A stretch of DNA of 64,000 bases from VFZP01 sp043730365 (GTDB taxonomy: Bacteria; Acidobacteriota; Terriglobia; Bryobacterales; Bryobacteraceae): contig JAYTKJ010000868.1 in NCBI GenBank assembly GCA_043730365.1, positions 1 through 64,000 on the forward strand, in the 5' to 3' direction. Of the stretch, positions 1-8,270 are shown in pieces (the first letter of the stretch is position 1; every line of letters begins with the position of its first letter). The position numbers and the translations under genes are program-made. The notes below the pieces were generated by a model, which ran no database searches, was not told where the DNA came from, and worked only from the letters and a program-made list of their open reading frames with translations.

Positions 1-1428
1 GGCAAATCGAAGATTGGCATCGGCACGCACGAGCATTCGATGGCCGGATTGCAGTGCCTTCTCACGGGAACCAACATCGCGCGGTACGAGATCTGGGACG
101 GCATTCGTGCGGTGGATTATCTGCTGACTCGACCGGACGTGGACGCCAAACGTCTGGCGGTGGCGGGAAACTCTGGCGGCGGCACGCAGTCCGCCTATCT
201 GGCCGTGCTCGAGCCTCGGCTCGCCGCAGCGGCGCCGTCCTGCTATGTGACGTCGTGGGAATCGATGTGGCTCAAACTCGGGCCACAGGACGCTGAGCAG
301 AACTTTCACGGGTTCATTTCAAGCGGTCTCGACTTCGGCGACTTCCTCATTGCCTTTGCGCCCAAGCCGATCAAGATGATGACCGCCGTGCAAGACTTCT
401 TTCCCATCGAAGGCGCGCGGGCTACCTTCCGGGAAACGGCGGATGTTTTTGCCGTGATGGGCGCGCGCGACAAGATCGACATGTTCGAGTATGACGACAA
501 GCACGGTTGGTCCAAACCGCGCCGTCAGGCCACGTATCGCTGGTTTGAACGCTCGCTAAACGGGCGCGAAGATGAAGGGGCCGAAGCGGAGGCCAAGGTT
601 GACCTGGCGGCGACGTTGCAGGTTACCTCCACCGGGCAAGTCTCCACCGAGGGCGGCGTGGTGGAGACCGTGCAATCAATGAACGCCAAACTGGCCCGTG
701 AACTCCACGGTCGGCGCACCGTGCTGCGGGAGGGCTCGGCGGCGTTGCCCAAGCTGGTGACGGCACGGCTGGCGATTCCATCGGCGTGGGCGGCCAAGCC
801 GAAAGCCGAATCTATGGGCGAAATCGGGCGCGATGGTTACCGGATAGAACGGATTCTGCTTCAAACAGAACCGGGGATCTCTGTACCGGGCCTGCTCTTC
901 ATTCCAGCGCGGGCGGCTGGCCCCAGCGCGGTGACACTGTGGCTGGATCCGCGGGGCAAGGCGGCGGGCGCCGAGCCCGGTGGACCGATCGAGAAGCGGG
1001 TGCTGGCGGGTGAGACGATTTTTGCTATCGACGTGCGCGGTTGGGGCGAGAGCGCGCTGCCCAAAGCGCAGCGATCTGGATACGGCCCCTGGTATCAGAC
1101 GTTCATGCGCGCCTATTTGCTGGGCCGGTCCATGATGGGTTTGCAAGTGGCCGACGCCCTTAGTGCAGCTAGCTTTCTTCGGACGCGTTACGCCGAAGTG
1201 AGCGTGGCTGGTCAGCAGGCGAGCGGCGGGGCTCTGGCGATCTACCTCGGCGTGCTCGATCCGAAAATCGCGATGGTGTCGACCGCCGACGCCGTGCCTT
1301 CGTATCTGGAACTGGCTGACTTGAAGCAACACGATGGGGTGATGGACCTGTTTGTTCACGGCGTATTGGCTGATTTCGATTTTCCAGACCTGATCGCCGC
1401 GCTGGGCAAACGCTACGACAATCGCTAG
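1..1428 (+). CDS. Two-lobed alpha/beta hydrolase, acetyl-xylan-esterase-like (5' end outside window)
   Basis: The reading frame is open from base 1, so the start lies upstream of the window; at least 475 residues are visible. The N-terminal lobe has the nucleophile elbow GNSGGG (near base 165) of the acetyl-xylan esterase/dienelactone hydrolase group, and a DDKHGW stretch near base 495 that supplies a plausible catalytic His. The second half repeats the fold (DVRGWGES, then GQQASGGA), but the expected nucleophile Ser sits on Gln/Ala, so the second lobe looks non-catalytic. Such tandem-lobe secreted esterases are common in acidobacteria and planctomycetes and act on acylated sugars; the substrate here is unknown. 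It converges with the efflux operon, one base apart. Confidence 0.75.
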   Translation, partial: GKSKIGIGTHEHSMAGLQCLLTGTNIARYEIWDGIRAVDYLLTRPDVDAKRLAVAGNSGGGTQSAYLAVLEPRLAAAAPSCYVTSWESMWLKLGPQDAEQNFHGFISSGLDFGDFLIAFAPKPIKMMTAVQDFFPIEGARATFRETADVFAVMGARDKIDMFEYDDKHGWSKPRRQATYRWFERSLNGREDEGAEAEAKVDLAATLQVTSTGQVSTEGGVVETVQSMNAKLARELHGRRTVLREGSAALPKLVTARLAIPSAWAAKPKAESMGEIGRDGYRIERILLQTEPGISVPGLLFIPARAAGPSAVTLWLDPRGKAAGAEPGGPIEKRVLAGETIFAIDVRGWGESALPKAQRSGYGPWYQTFMRAYLLGRSMMGLQVADALSAASFLRTRYAEVSVAGQQASGGALAIYLGVLDPKIAMVSTADAVPSYLELADLKQHDGVMDLFVHGVLADFDFPDLIAALGKRYDNR

Positions 1429-1429
1429 A

Positions 1430-4400
1430 TCAGGCGGCCCGCTCCCGCCGAAACATAGAGAAGACCACCGGCGTGATGAGGAGTGACAAGACCATCGACA
1501 CCGCGACCCCTCCCATCACCGCAATCGCCAGCGGCTGCAGCAACTGAGCTCCGGAGCCGACGCCCATCGCCAGCGGCAGCATCCCGAAAACTGTGGCCAG
1601 GGCCGTCATCAGAATCGGGCGGAGACGGCGGCGGCCAGCTTGAAACACCGCATCGCGGAGGGCGAGCCCCTGGGCCGTGAAGCGTTGCTCGGAATCGAGC
1701 ATCAAAATTCCGTTCTTGTGCACGATGCCAATCACCATGATGATGCCCATGAAGGAAGAGATGTTCAGCGTCTGTCCGGTCAGGTGCAGGGCCAGCAGGG
1801 AGCCGAATGTGCACAACAGCGTCGCCAGCAGAATCGCGAAGGGGTGCGCGAAGGAGCGGAATTCGAAGACGAGGATGATGAAGATGAGTACGATCGACAT
1901 CAGCAGGACTTGGGTTAGGCCGAGGAACGATTCCCGTTGGATCTGGTAGAGCCCGCCATACTCGATGTCGGTGCCCGGCGGCAGCTTCAGTTCCTTGGGC
2001 AGGCGCTCTTGAATCTCCTTCATGGCGCTGCCTAGGTCACGCCGTTCGAGCCGGGCCGTCACGGCGGAAAGGTTACGGAGGTTCTCGCGGTGGATCTCGA
2101 TTTGCCCCTCCTGCATCTCCACGTGCGCAATGCTGGCCAGCGGCACGGTGACGCCTGTTGGTGAGGTGAGCAGGAGCGCCTGCAGTTGGTCTACGCCCTT
2201 CCGGTGCGCCTCCGGGTAGCGCACGCGGATGCCGATGCGGCGGTCCCCACGAATCATGGTGGAAGCCAGTTGCCCGTCAAGAATCGCCGCTTCCAGATTG
2301 GCAACATCGGCGATGCTAAAGCCCGCACGCTGCGCCTTCTCCGGATCGACGCGGAAGTTGATGGCGGGGCCGATCACGATCGTCTGATTCACGATGTCGA
2401 CTACGCCGCTGACCTTCGGCAGCCACTCCTCCACGGTCTTGGCAACGGCCTTGAAGATCGCCTCATCCTTGTGCGTAATCTTGATTTCGATGGGCTGCGG
2501 CGCCCAAGCCAAATCACCGACGAGATCCTCAAGGATGTGCGGGAACTCTACTTCAATCGCGGTCTCGGTCGACGTAATCTTCTCGCGCAATTCGGACGTC
2601 ACATCATCGAGCGAACGGTGGCGATCCCGTTTTAGCTTGATCAGGAAGTCGCCGGTGTTGGGTTCGGCGATGGCGAGCGCGAGCCGCGCGCCAGTGCGGC
2701 GGGAATAGCTTTCGATCTCCGGCGTGCCGGCCAGATGCTTCTCAACGTTGCGTAGGAGGCGGTCCGTCTCTTGGAGAGAAGTGCCTGCGGGAGTGCGATA
2801 GTCCAACACGAAGGCGCCTTCGTCCATCTCCGGCAGAAAGCCGCTACCCAGACTCCAATAGAGCGCGCCGGCCCCTGCCAGAATCGCCACTGTCAACAGA
2901 GCGATGAAGCGGGGTTGCGCCAGACACCATCCCAATGCCCGCTCGTATCGGGTGGCCAGCCAACGCATCCAGCGGCCCTCACCGGCTTGCTCTGCTTCGT
3001 CCAGATTGAGCGCTTCGCGGCCAGTCGGTTTCAGCAGCCACGCGGCCAACACCGGAGTGAAGACCAAGGCGAGAATCAGTGAAGCGAGCAAAGAGGCCAC
3101 CATCGTCAGCGCCAGCGCACGGAAAAAAACCGCCGTGATTCCGCCCAGAAATACCAGCGGGACGAACACCACAATCGGAGTGAGCGTGGAACCGATTAAC
3201 GCCGGCGTCAATTCCTCGATCGCGCTCCGTGCCGCCTCGTTCGGCTCCTGCCCCATGTTGAGATGGACTGCGATGTTTTCCACCATCACGATGGCGTCGT
3301 CGATCACCACGCCAATACAGGCGGCGATGCCGCCGAGGGTCATGAGATTGAAACTCATGTGAAAGAGCCTCATACAAACGATCGCCATCAGGACCGCCAC
3401 CGGAATCACCAGCGCGGCGACAAACGTGGTTCGCCAGTTTTTCAGAAAGGCCAGCAGCACACCCACCGACAGCAGTAGTCCAATCAGAATGCTTTCCACT
3501 ACACCGGAGATCGAGTCGCGGACTAGAATCGACTGATCGTAGTAAGTAGACAGCTCGATGTCCTTAGGCAAGGTCTTCCGTATTTCGGCGAGCTCAGCGT
3601 TAACGGCGTCGGCCACTTCGATGGCATTGCCATCCGGTTGCTGCAGCACATTGACTAACACCGCCGGGCGCCCGTTGGCGGTGACGATGTTGTAAGTCGG
3701 CTTCTCGCCCGGCACCACGTCGGCAAGATCTTTGATCAGCACTGGTGTGCCCTTGACCACGTCCACCACTGTGTTTTCGATTTGCTCCGGTTTGTCCATC
3801 AAGCCCGTCACCGTTGTCAGGTAGAGATGATAATTCTCTTGCAACATGCCTGCAGGGACGATGATGTTGCTGTTGCGGATGGCGTCCACCACCTTGGTGA
3901 GCGGCATGTTCAGGGCGTTCAGCCGCTTGGGGTCAACGATGACGTGATACTCGGGAGCCCGCCCGCCCACGATCCTGGTTTCGGCGACGCTGGCCAGCCG
4001 GTAGAGCCGAGGCGAGATCTCATAGTAGGCGAGGTCCCAGAGTTCCGATGGCTTGCGCGATGGCGACGTGATGCTGAAACCCACCATCGGGAAAACCGAA
4101 AAAGTAAGTCGATTGATGTAGAACCGGCACTCGGGCGGGAGCGAGGGCGTGATCTGCGAGATCCGCCCCTGCACCAAATGGAGCACGTTCAGGATGTCCA
4201 CGTCCCAGCGAAAGAACGCGCTGATTTCAGTGGATCCTCGCGCCGTCGTGGAGCGCACTGTGGTGACGCCGGGAACCAGGCGGATGGCCTCTTCAATGGG
4301 CCGCGTCACGGTGGTCATCTGGATGTTGGGCGGAGCAATGCCATTGTCAACCAGGATCACGATGCGGGGAAAATCGGTCTGCGGAAAGATGGAGATAGGG

Positions 4401-4501
4401 ATTTGTGGAATTAGCAGCAGACCGGCGAGGGCGAAGCTGAAAGCCACCAGGACCAACGCCCGGCCATGGCGCAGCGCAAACCCGGCGAGGCTGGCCGTCA
4501 C
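1430..4501 (-). CDS. RND efflux transporter, inner-membrane pump (AcrB/CusA-like)
   Basis: This 1023-residue protein has the full RND length. It shows a cytoplasmic N-terminus, a first membrane helix (ALVLVAFSFALAGLLLIP), a large periplasmic domain, and a TM4 segment with the proton-relay pair in GVVIDDAIVMVENI (about residues 393-406). The second half repeats the layout and ends in membrane helices around residues 870-1015. It exports substrates from periplasm or membrane to the outside using the proton gradient; sequence alone does not separate drugs from metals. The start is GTG in a GTGA overlap with the adaptor stop, so the two are translationally coupled. It is the last gene of a tolC-adaptor-pump operon. 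Confidence 0.95.
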   Translation of the reverse strand: MTASLAGFALRHGRALVLVAFSFALAGLLLIPQIPISIFPQTDFPRIVILVDNGIAPPNIQMTTVTRPIEEAIRLVPGVTTVRSTTARGSTEISAFFRWDVDILNVLHLVQGRISQITPSLPPECRFYINRLTFSVFPMVGFSITSPSRKPSELWDLAYYEISPRLYRLASVAETRIVGGRAPEYHVIVDPKRLNALNMPLTKVVDAIRNSNIIVPAGMLQENYHLYLTTVTGLMDKPEQIENTVVDVVKGTPVLIKDLADVVPGEKPTYNIVTANGRPAVLVNVLQQPDGNAIEVADAVNAELAEIRKTLPKDIELSTYYDQSILVRDSISGVVESILIGLLLSVGVLLAFLKNWRTTFVAALVIPVAVLMAIVCMRLFHMSFNLMTLGGIAACIGVVIDDAIVMVENIAVHLNMGQEPNEAARSAIEELTPALIGSTLTPIVVFVPLVFLGGITAVFFRALALTMVASLLASLILALVFTPVLAAWLLKPTGREALNLDEAEQAGEGRWMRWLATRYERALGWCLAQPRFIALLTVAILAGAGALYWSLGSGFLPEMDEGAFVLDYRTPAGTSLQETDRLLRNVEKHLAGTPEIESYSRRTGARLALAIAEPNTGDFLIKLKRDRHRSLDDVTSELREKITSTETAIEVEFPHILEDLVGDLAWAPQPIEIKITHKDEAIFKAVAKTVEEWLPKVSGVVDIVNQTIVIGPAINFRVDPEKAQRAGFSIADVANLEAAILDGQLASTMIRGDRRIGIRVRYPEAHRKGVDQLQALLLTSPTGVTVPLASIAHVEMQEGQIEIHRENLRNLSAVTARLERRDLGSAMKEIQERLPKELKLPPGTDIEYGGLYQIQRESFLGLTQVLLMSIVLIFIILVFEFRSFAHPFAILLATLLCTFGSLLALHLTGQTLNISSFMGIIMVIGIVHKNGILMLDSEQRFTAQGLALRDAVFQAGRRRLRPILMTALATVFGMLPLAMGVGSGAQLLQPLAIAVMGGVAVSMVLSLLITPVVFSMFRRERAA

Positions 4502-5739
4502 CGGCGCTGCTCCTTGCCCACACTGACCTGCGTGCCGTCAGGCAACTCATAGCCGCCTTCGATGATGATCTTCTCGCCCGCTTGCAAGCCACCGAGCACC
4601 ACCCGCTTTTCGCCCATCACTTCGCCCACTTCGACTTCCTTGCGATGGGCGAGGTTCTTATCGTCGACTACGAGCACGATGCCTTTGCGGGTCCCTTCCT
4701 CCAGTTGGAGCGCGCTGACCGGAACCAGTACTGTATTTCGCAGGCCGCCGGTTTGAAAGGCCACGCTGCCGAAGGCGCCCGCGCGCAGTGTCGACGAAGG
4801 CCGGGCAATCTCGCACCACACTTCCACGGTGCGGCGTTGCGTGTCAACGGCGCGGTTGATCACGCTGACGCGCCCCGCGGCTGCTGCTGCGTCGGTCTCG
4901 CCGCTGGAAAACCGGCAGACCTGCGCCATCCTGACGCGCGCGGCCTCGGCTTCGGGAACTTGCGCTCGCGCCGAAACCACGGAGAGATCGACCAGCGTAA
5001 AGATCGGCGCGCTGGGTTGGCCGAGGTCCCCCGCATACTGGAACTGCTCGGTGATCACGCCCGCGAACGGCGCGCGCAACTCAGCATACTGCAACTGCGC
5101 GGCCACCGCCGCCAAACGGCTGGTAGCTTGTTCAACCCGCGCTTCGGCGATGCGAATGTCCTGTCCCTGCGACTGCTGCATGAGCAACTGCAGCGCCCGC
5201 GTGGCCACACCGTAGTTTGACTTTGCCGTGGACAACTCGGTTTCGCTCAAGAGCAGATCGCGATTCGGAATTGCCCCCTGGTCGAACAGAGCCTTGCGGC
5301 GTTCGTACACCTTTTGGGCCTGGTTCAGTAGCGCCTGAGTGGTCTCCACCTGCCCGCGCGCGCGGTCAACGTCCATAGGCAGCGTGCCTTTGCGGGTCTT
5401 CTCCAGACTCGCCTGCGCGTCGGCCAACATCGCTTGCGCTTCATCGCGCTGTGACGTCAGGTCCCGGTTTTCGAGCCTCGCGAGTACGGCGCCCGCAGTC
5501 ACCACGTCGCCCTTGCGCGCCTTCAACTCGCGGATCACGCCAGTCAATCTCGGCGTAATGTTGGCCTGCTCGCGAGGAAAGATTGTGGCTGGTGCGCGCA
5601 GAGTGAGCTCAACGGAGGTAGCCTCGGCGAGGGCGGTCTTCACGGCCACAACCGGCTTCTTGGGCGCTTCTTCCTCTTTGTGGCCGCCGCCGCAGCCGGC
5701 GAGTGCGGCCAAGAATGCCAACAGGAGAAAAAGTTTCAT
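4498..5739 (-). CDS. RND efflux periplasmic adaptor subunit (HlyD/MFP family lipoprotein)
   Basis: The 413-residue protein begins with a lipoprotein signal (lipobox LAGC at residues 12-15), so it should be anchored in the inner membrane facing the periplasm. A lipoyl-like segment (ARKGDVVTAGAVLARLENRD) is followed by a helical hairpin (about residues 95-200), the second lipoyl half (LRAPFAGVITEQ) and a beta-barrel/membrane-proximal region ending in QAGEKIIIEGGYELPDGTQV. It bridges the RND pump and the TolC channel. ATGA overlaps join it to the genes on both sides, which fixes the start and argues for one coupled transcript. Confidence 0.94.
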   Translation of the reverse strand: MKLFLLLAFLAALAGCGGGHKEEEAPKKPVVAVKTALAEATSVELTLRAPATIFPREQANITPRLTGVIRELKARKGDVVTAGAVLARLENRDLTSQRDEAQAMLADAQASLEKTRKGTLPMDVDRARGQVETTQALLNQAQKVYERRKALFDQGAIPNRDLLLSETELSTAKSNYGVATRALQLLMQQSQGQDIRIAEARVEQATSRLAAVAAQLQYAELRAPFAGVITEQFQYAGDLGQPSAPIFTLVDLSVVSARAQVPEAEAARVRMAQVCRFSSGETDAAAAAGRVSVINRAVDTQRRTVEVWCEIARPSSTLRAGAFGSVAFQTGGLRNTVLVPVSALQLEEGTRKGIVLVVDDKNLAHRKEVEVGEVMGEKRVVLGGLQAGEKIIIEGGYELPDGTQVSVGKEQRR

Positions 5740-7016
5740 CGACCGGCCGCGACCTCCAGATCCACCCGGGCATTCGCATATAGGAACAACGTATTGAAAT
5801 AGTTGGTGCGAGCGTTTTGAAGTTGGGATTGCGCCAGCACCACGTCCAGCGCCGGACCTTCGCCGCCTTCATAACGCACGCGCGACAGCTTCAAGTTGTC
5901 TTCAAAAAGCTTCACCTGCAACTTGGCAACTTTCGTCTGATCCTGGAGAGACGTCATCCGCGCCTTGGCCGATTCATATTCGCGCGAGAACACCCGCTCG
6001 GATAGTTGGCGCGTGGTATCCACTTGCATTGCGCGGGTCGTGAATTGCTGCGCCAAGCTGCGGGCGCGGAACCAATCGAAAATCGGCACGTTCAGACTGG
6101 CGACTACTGCGGTGCCGCGTTCACTCCAGGCGTAGCGATTCGCATCGATGCCATGTTGAACACCTAGAAGCACCTGGGGCAACAGCGCCGCGCGTTCTCG
6201 CTTGGCATCCAACGCGAAGCCCAGCTTCTGCAGGTCTAGGATCCTGAATTCGGTACGCCGGAGGAACGCGCCCGGAGCCTGGCTCTCCACCGGATCGGTG
6301 GCCACTTGCGTGAGCGAGTCCTCCAGGTCCAGGATCGCATCCAAATCTGGCGTCCAAAAGCTTGCAAGTTCCTGATTGGCCAAACGCGCATCCAGGGTGG
6401 CGGCGCGTTGCAGTTGATCGAATTCAGCCACCTGCGCGGAGGCCTTGACGACGTCGGCCTGCGCTGCCTCGCCACCTTTGAACAAGGCCTTCACCCGCAC
6501 CTCGAAGCTCCGGGCCTCGGTGAGACTGGCTTGGGCTGCATCGGCCAACTTGCGCGATACCAATGTTTGATAGAAAGCGATCGTTACCGCGCGCCGCAAG
6601 TCGCGCTCCGATATCTTGACACCCGCCTCGGCCGTATCGCGATCAACCTTGGCTCGCGCATAGGCCGCGCGTAGACGCCCGGAAGTATCGAGTTCGACCG
6701 CGATCCCGGCCTGCGTGATGTATTCGCGCGTGCCGTTGAACGACACGAAGGCCTGGTTGCCGGCTGGCCTGGGCGAATTGTAGATCGCACCGGCGGTGAG
6801 GCCGGCGTGCGGTAGAAAGTTGGAGCGAGCCGCGGTGATCCCAAAGGTGGCGATGCGGGCCTCTTGCCGCGCCCAAGTGACGGCATTCGGTGCAGCGCTT
6901 GCCAGTCGCAGGCAGTCAGCCAAGCTAAGAGTCTTCGAGGGTTGCTGCGCGAGAAGGATCCCGGCCAACGAAGCCGCGCAACTGAGGCGTATTAGGAGCA
7001 AGTAGTCCCTCGGCAT
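5736..7016 (-). CDS. TolC-family outer-membrane efflux protein
   Basis: The 426-residue protein has a signal peptide (LSCAASLAGILLAQQ), then SLADCLRLA, a usual opening for the OEP family, and two long coiled-coil repeats (about residues 80-230 and 290-420) that form the trimeric outer-membrane channel and periplasmic tunnel. It is first in the three-gene efflux operon; its TGA overlaps the ATG of the adaptor. It is divergently oriented from the cytochrome gene at 7077, with 60 bases between the two starts, so both promoters must lie in or near that gap. No repressor gene is adjacent. Confidence 0.92.
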   Translation of the reverse strand: MPRDYLLLIRLSCAASLAGILLAQQPSKTLSLADCLRLASAAPNAVTWARQEARIATFGITAARSNFLPHAGLTAGAIYNSPRPAGNQAFVSFNGTREYITQAGIAVELDTSGRLRAAYARAKVDRDTAEAGVKISERDLRRAVTIAFYQTLVSRKLADAAQASLTEARSFEVRVKALFKGGEAAQADVVKASAQVAEFDQLQRAATLDARLANQELASFWTPDLDAILDLEDSLTQVATDPVESQAPGAFLRRTEFRILDLQKLGFALDAKRERAALLPQVLLGVQHGIDANRYAWSERGTAVVASLNVPIFDWFRARSLAQQFTTRAMQVDTTRQLSERVFSREYESAKARMTSLQDQTKVAKLQVKLFEDNLKLSRVRYEGGEGPALDVVLAQSQLQNARTNYFNTLFLYANARVDLEVAAGR

Positions 7017-7076
7017 CCTTCTGATTAGAACAGACCCCGACCGATACCCGTCAGCCGTTCCGCTAGGCTTAAGGCT

Positions 7077-8270
7077 ATGGCTTGGCGATTCCTTCTTTTC
7101 GTTGGTCCTGTTCTTCCGGCGCTCATGGCCCAGTCCGGTGGATATGCCGGCTCAGCCGCGTGCAAGACCTGTCACCCCAGCGTCTATGAGCGGTGGTCGA
7201 AAACCCGCATGGCCAATGTGGTCGTCGACCCCAAGCAGCATCCCGATGCCATCATCCCAGACTTCTCCAAACTCGACCCGCTCCTGACGTTTAAGAAAGA
7301 AGACGTGGCTTTCACCTACGGCAGCAAGTGGAAGCAGCGCTACTTCAAGAAAGTGGGCGACGATTATTTTCCGCTCCCCGCGCAATGGGATGTGACGAAC
7401 AAAGTCTGGCGTGCCTACAACGTCAAGCCGGGAACCGATTGGTGGACGGCGCATTATCCGGCTGACAACATGCAGCGCCCGACCGGCCCGCTGTGCGACG
7501 GCTGCCATTCTGTGAACTACAACGTGCAAACCAAGGCTGTGACCGAATGGAATGTCGGCTGCGAAAAATGCCATGGGCCTGGGGCGGCCCACGCGCAGAA
7601 GCCGTCGCGAGATAGCATTGTCAACCCGGCCAGGCTCAGTTCCAATCGGGCGAACGACGTGTGCATCCAGTGCCATTCGCAAGGGAAGCCGCTCCGCAAT
7701 CCGATCGCCGGCAGGCACTACGATTGGCCGGTGGGCTTCGATGCGTCGAAGAACCTCGGGGACTTTTGGGAGCTTGAAGAACACAAACTCGGCGAGACGA
7801 CGTTCACACACTTTGCCGACGGTACGGGCCACAAGAACCGCATGCAGGGCAATGACTTTGTCCAGAGCGCCATGTACACGCACGGCGTGACGTGTTCAGC
7901 CTGCCACGACGCACACGGCACGGCGAACAATGCCGATTTGGTGAAGCCGGCCAATATGGTCTGCCTTACCTGCCACGGGCCGAATTCATCCAACGGCCCT
8001 CATACCGCCTCCATTGAACAGCACTCTCACCACAAGGCCGGGTCGGCGGGCAATGAATGCGTGAACTGCCACATGCCGAAGATCGAGCAGACCATCGCCA
8101 ATGTCAATGTGCGAAGCCATACCTTCAAGTTCATCACGCCGGCAATGACGGATCAGTTCAAGATTCCCAATCCTTGCACGACGTGCCATACCGACAAGAC
8201 AACTGCGTGGGCGAAGGAGGAGCTCAGGAAGTGGCCCGAGGTTTCCCACTGGCGAGTTGCCGCCAAGTAG
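7077..8270 (+). CDS. Octahaem c-type cytochrome, cytochrome c554-like
   Basis: The 397-residue protein has a signal peptide (RFLLFVGPVLPALMAQ) and eight CxxCH haem sites: CKTCH, CDGCH, CEKCH, CIQCH, CSACH, CLTCH, CVNCH and CTTCH. The first four are in the layout seen in the cytochrome c554/multihaem family (GPLCDGCHSVNYN, VGCEKCHGPG). It should be periplasmic or surface-exposed and pass electrons; no substrate site is identifiable, although families of this type include nitrogen- and sulfur-compound reductases. It opens a collinear set with a TonB-dependent receptor and DUF1592-group and DUF1552 genes. There is only a 60-base leader region, shared with the divergent efflux operon. Confidence 0.93.
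   Translation: MAWRFLLFVGPVLPALMAQSGGYAGSAACKTCHPSVYERWSKTRMANVVVDPKQHPDAIIPDFSKLDPLLTFKKEDVAFTYGSKWKQRYFKKVGDDYFPLPAQWDVTNKVWRAYNVKPGTDWWTAHYPADNMQRPTGPLCDGCHSVNYNVQTKAVTEWNVGCEKCHGPGAAHAQKPSRDSIVNPARLSSNRANDVCIQCHSQGKPLRNPIAGRHYDWPVGFDASKNLGDFWELEEHKLGETTFTHFADGTGHKNRMQGNDFVQSAMYTHGVTCSACHDAHGTANNADLVKPANMVCLTCHGPNSSNGPHTASIEQHSHHKAGSAGNECVNCHMPKIEQTIANVNVRSHTFKFITPAMTDQFKIPNPCTTCHTDKTTAWAKEELRKWPEVSHWRVAAK

Noticed and set aside
8057..8230. Upstream extension of the TonB-receptor frame
   Set aside because: It would overlap the octahaem cytochrome by over 200 bases and hide the signal peptide.
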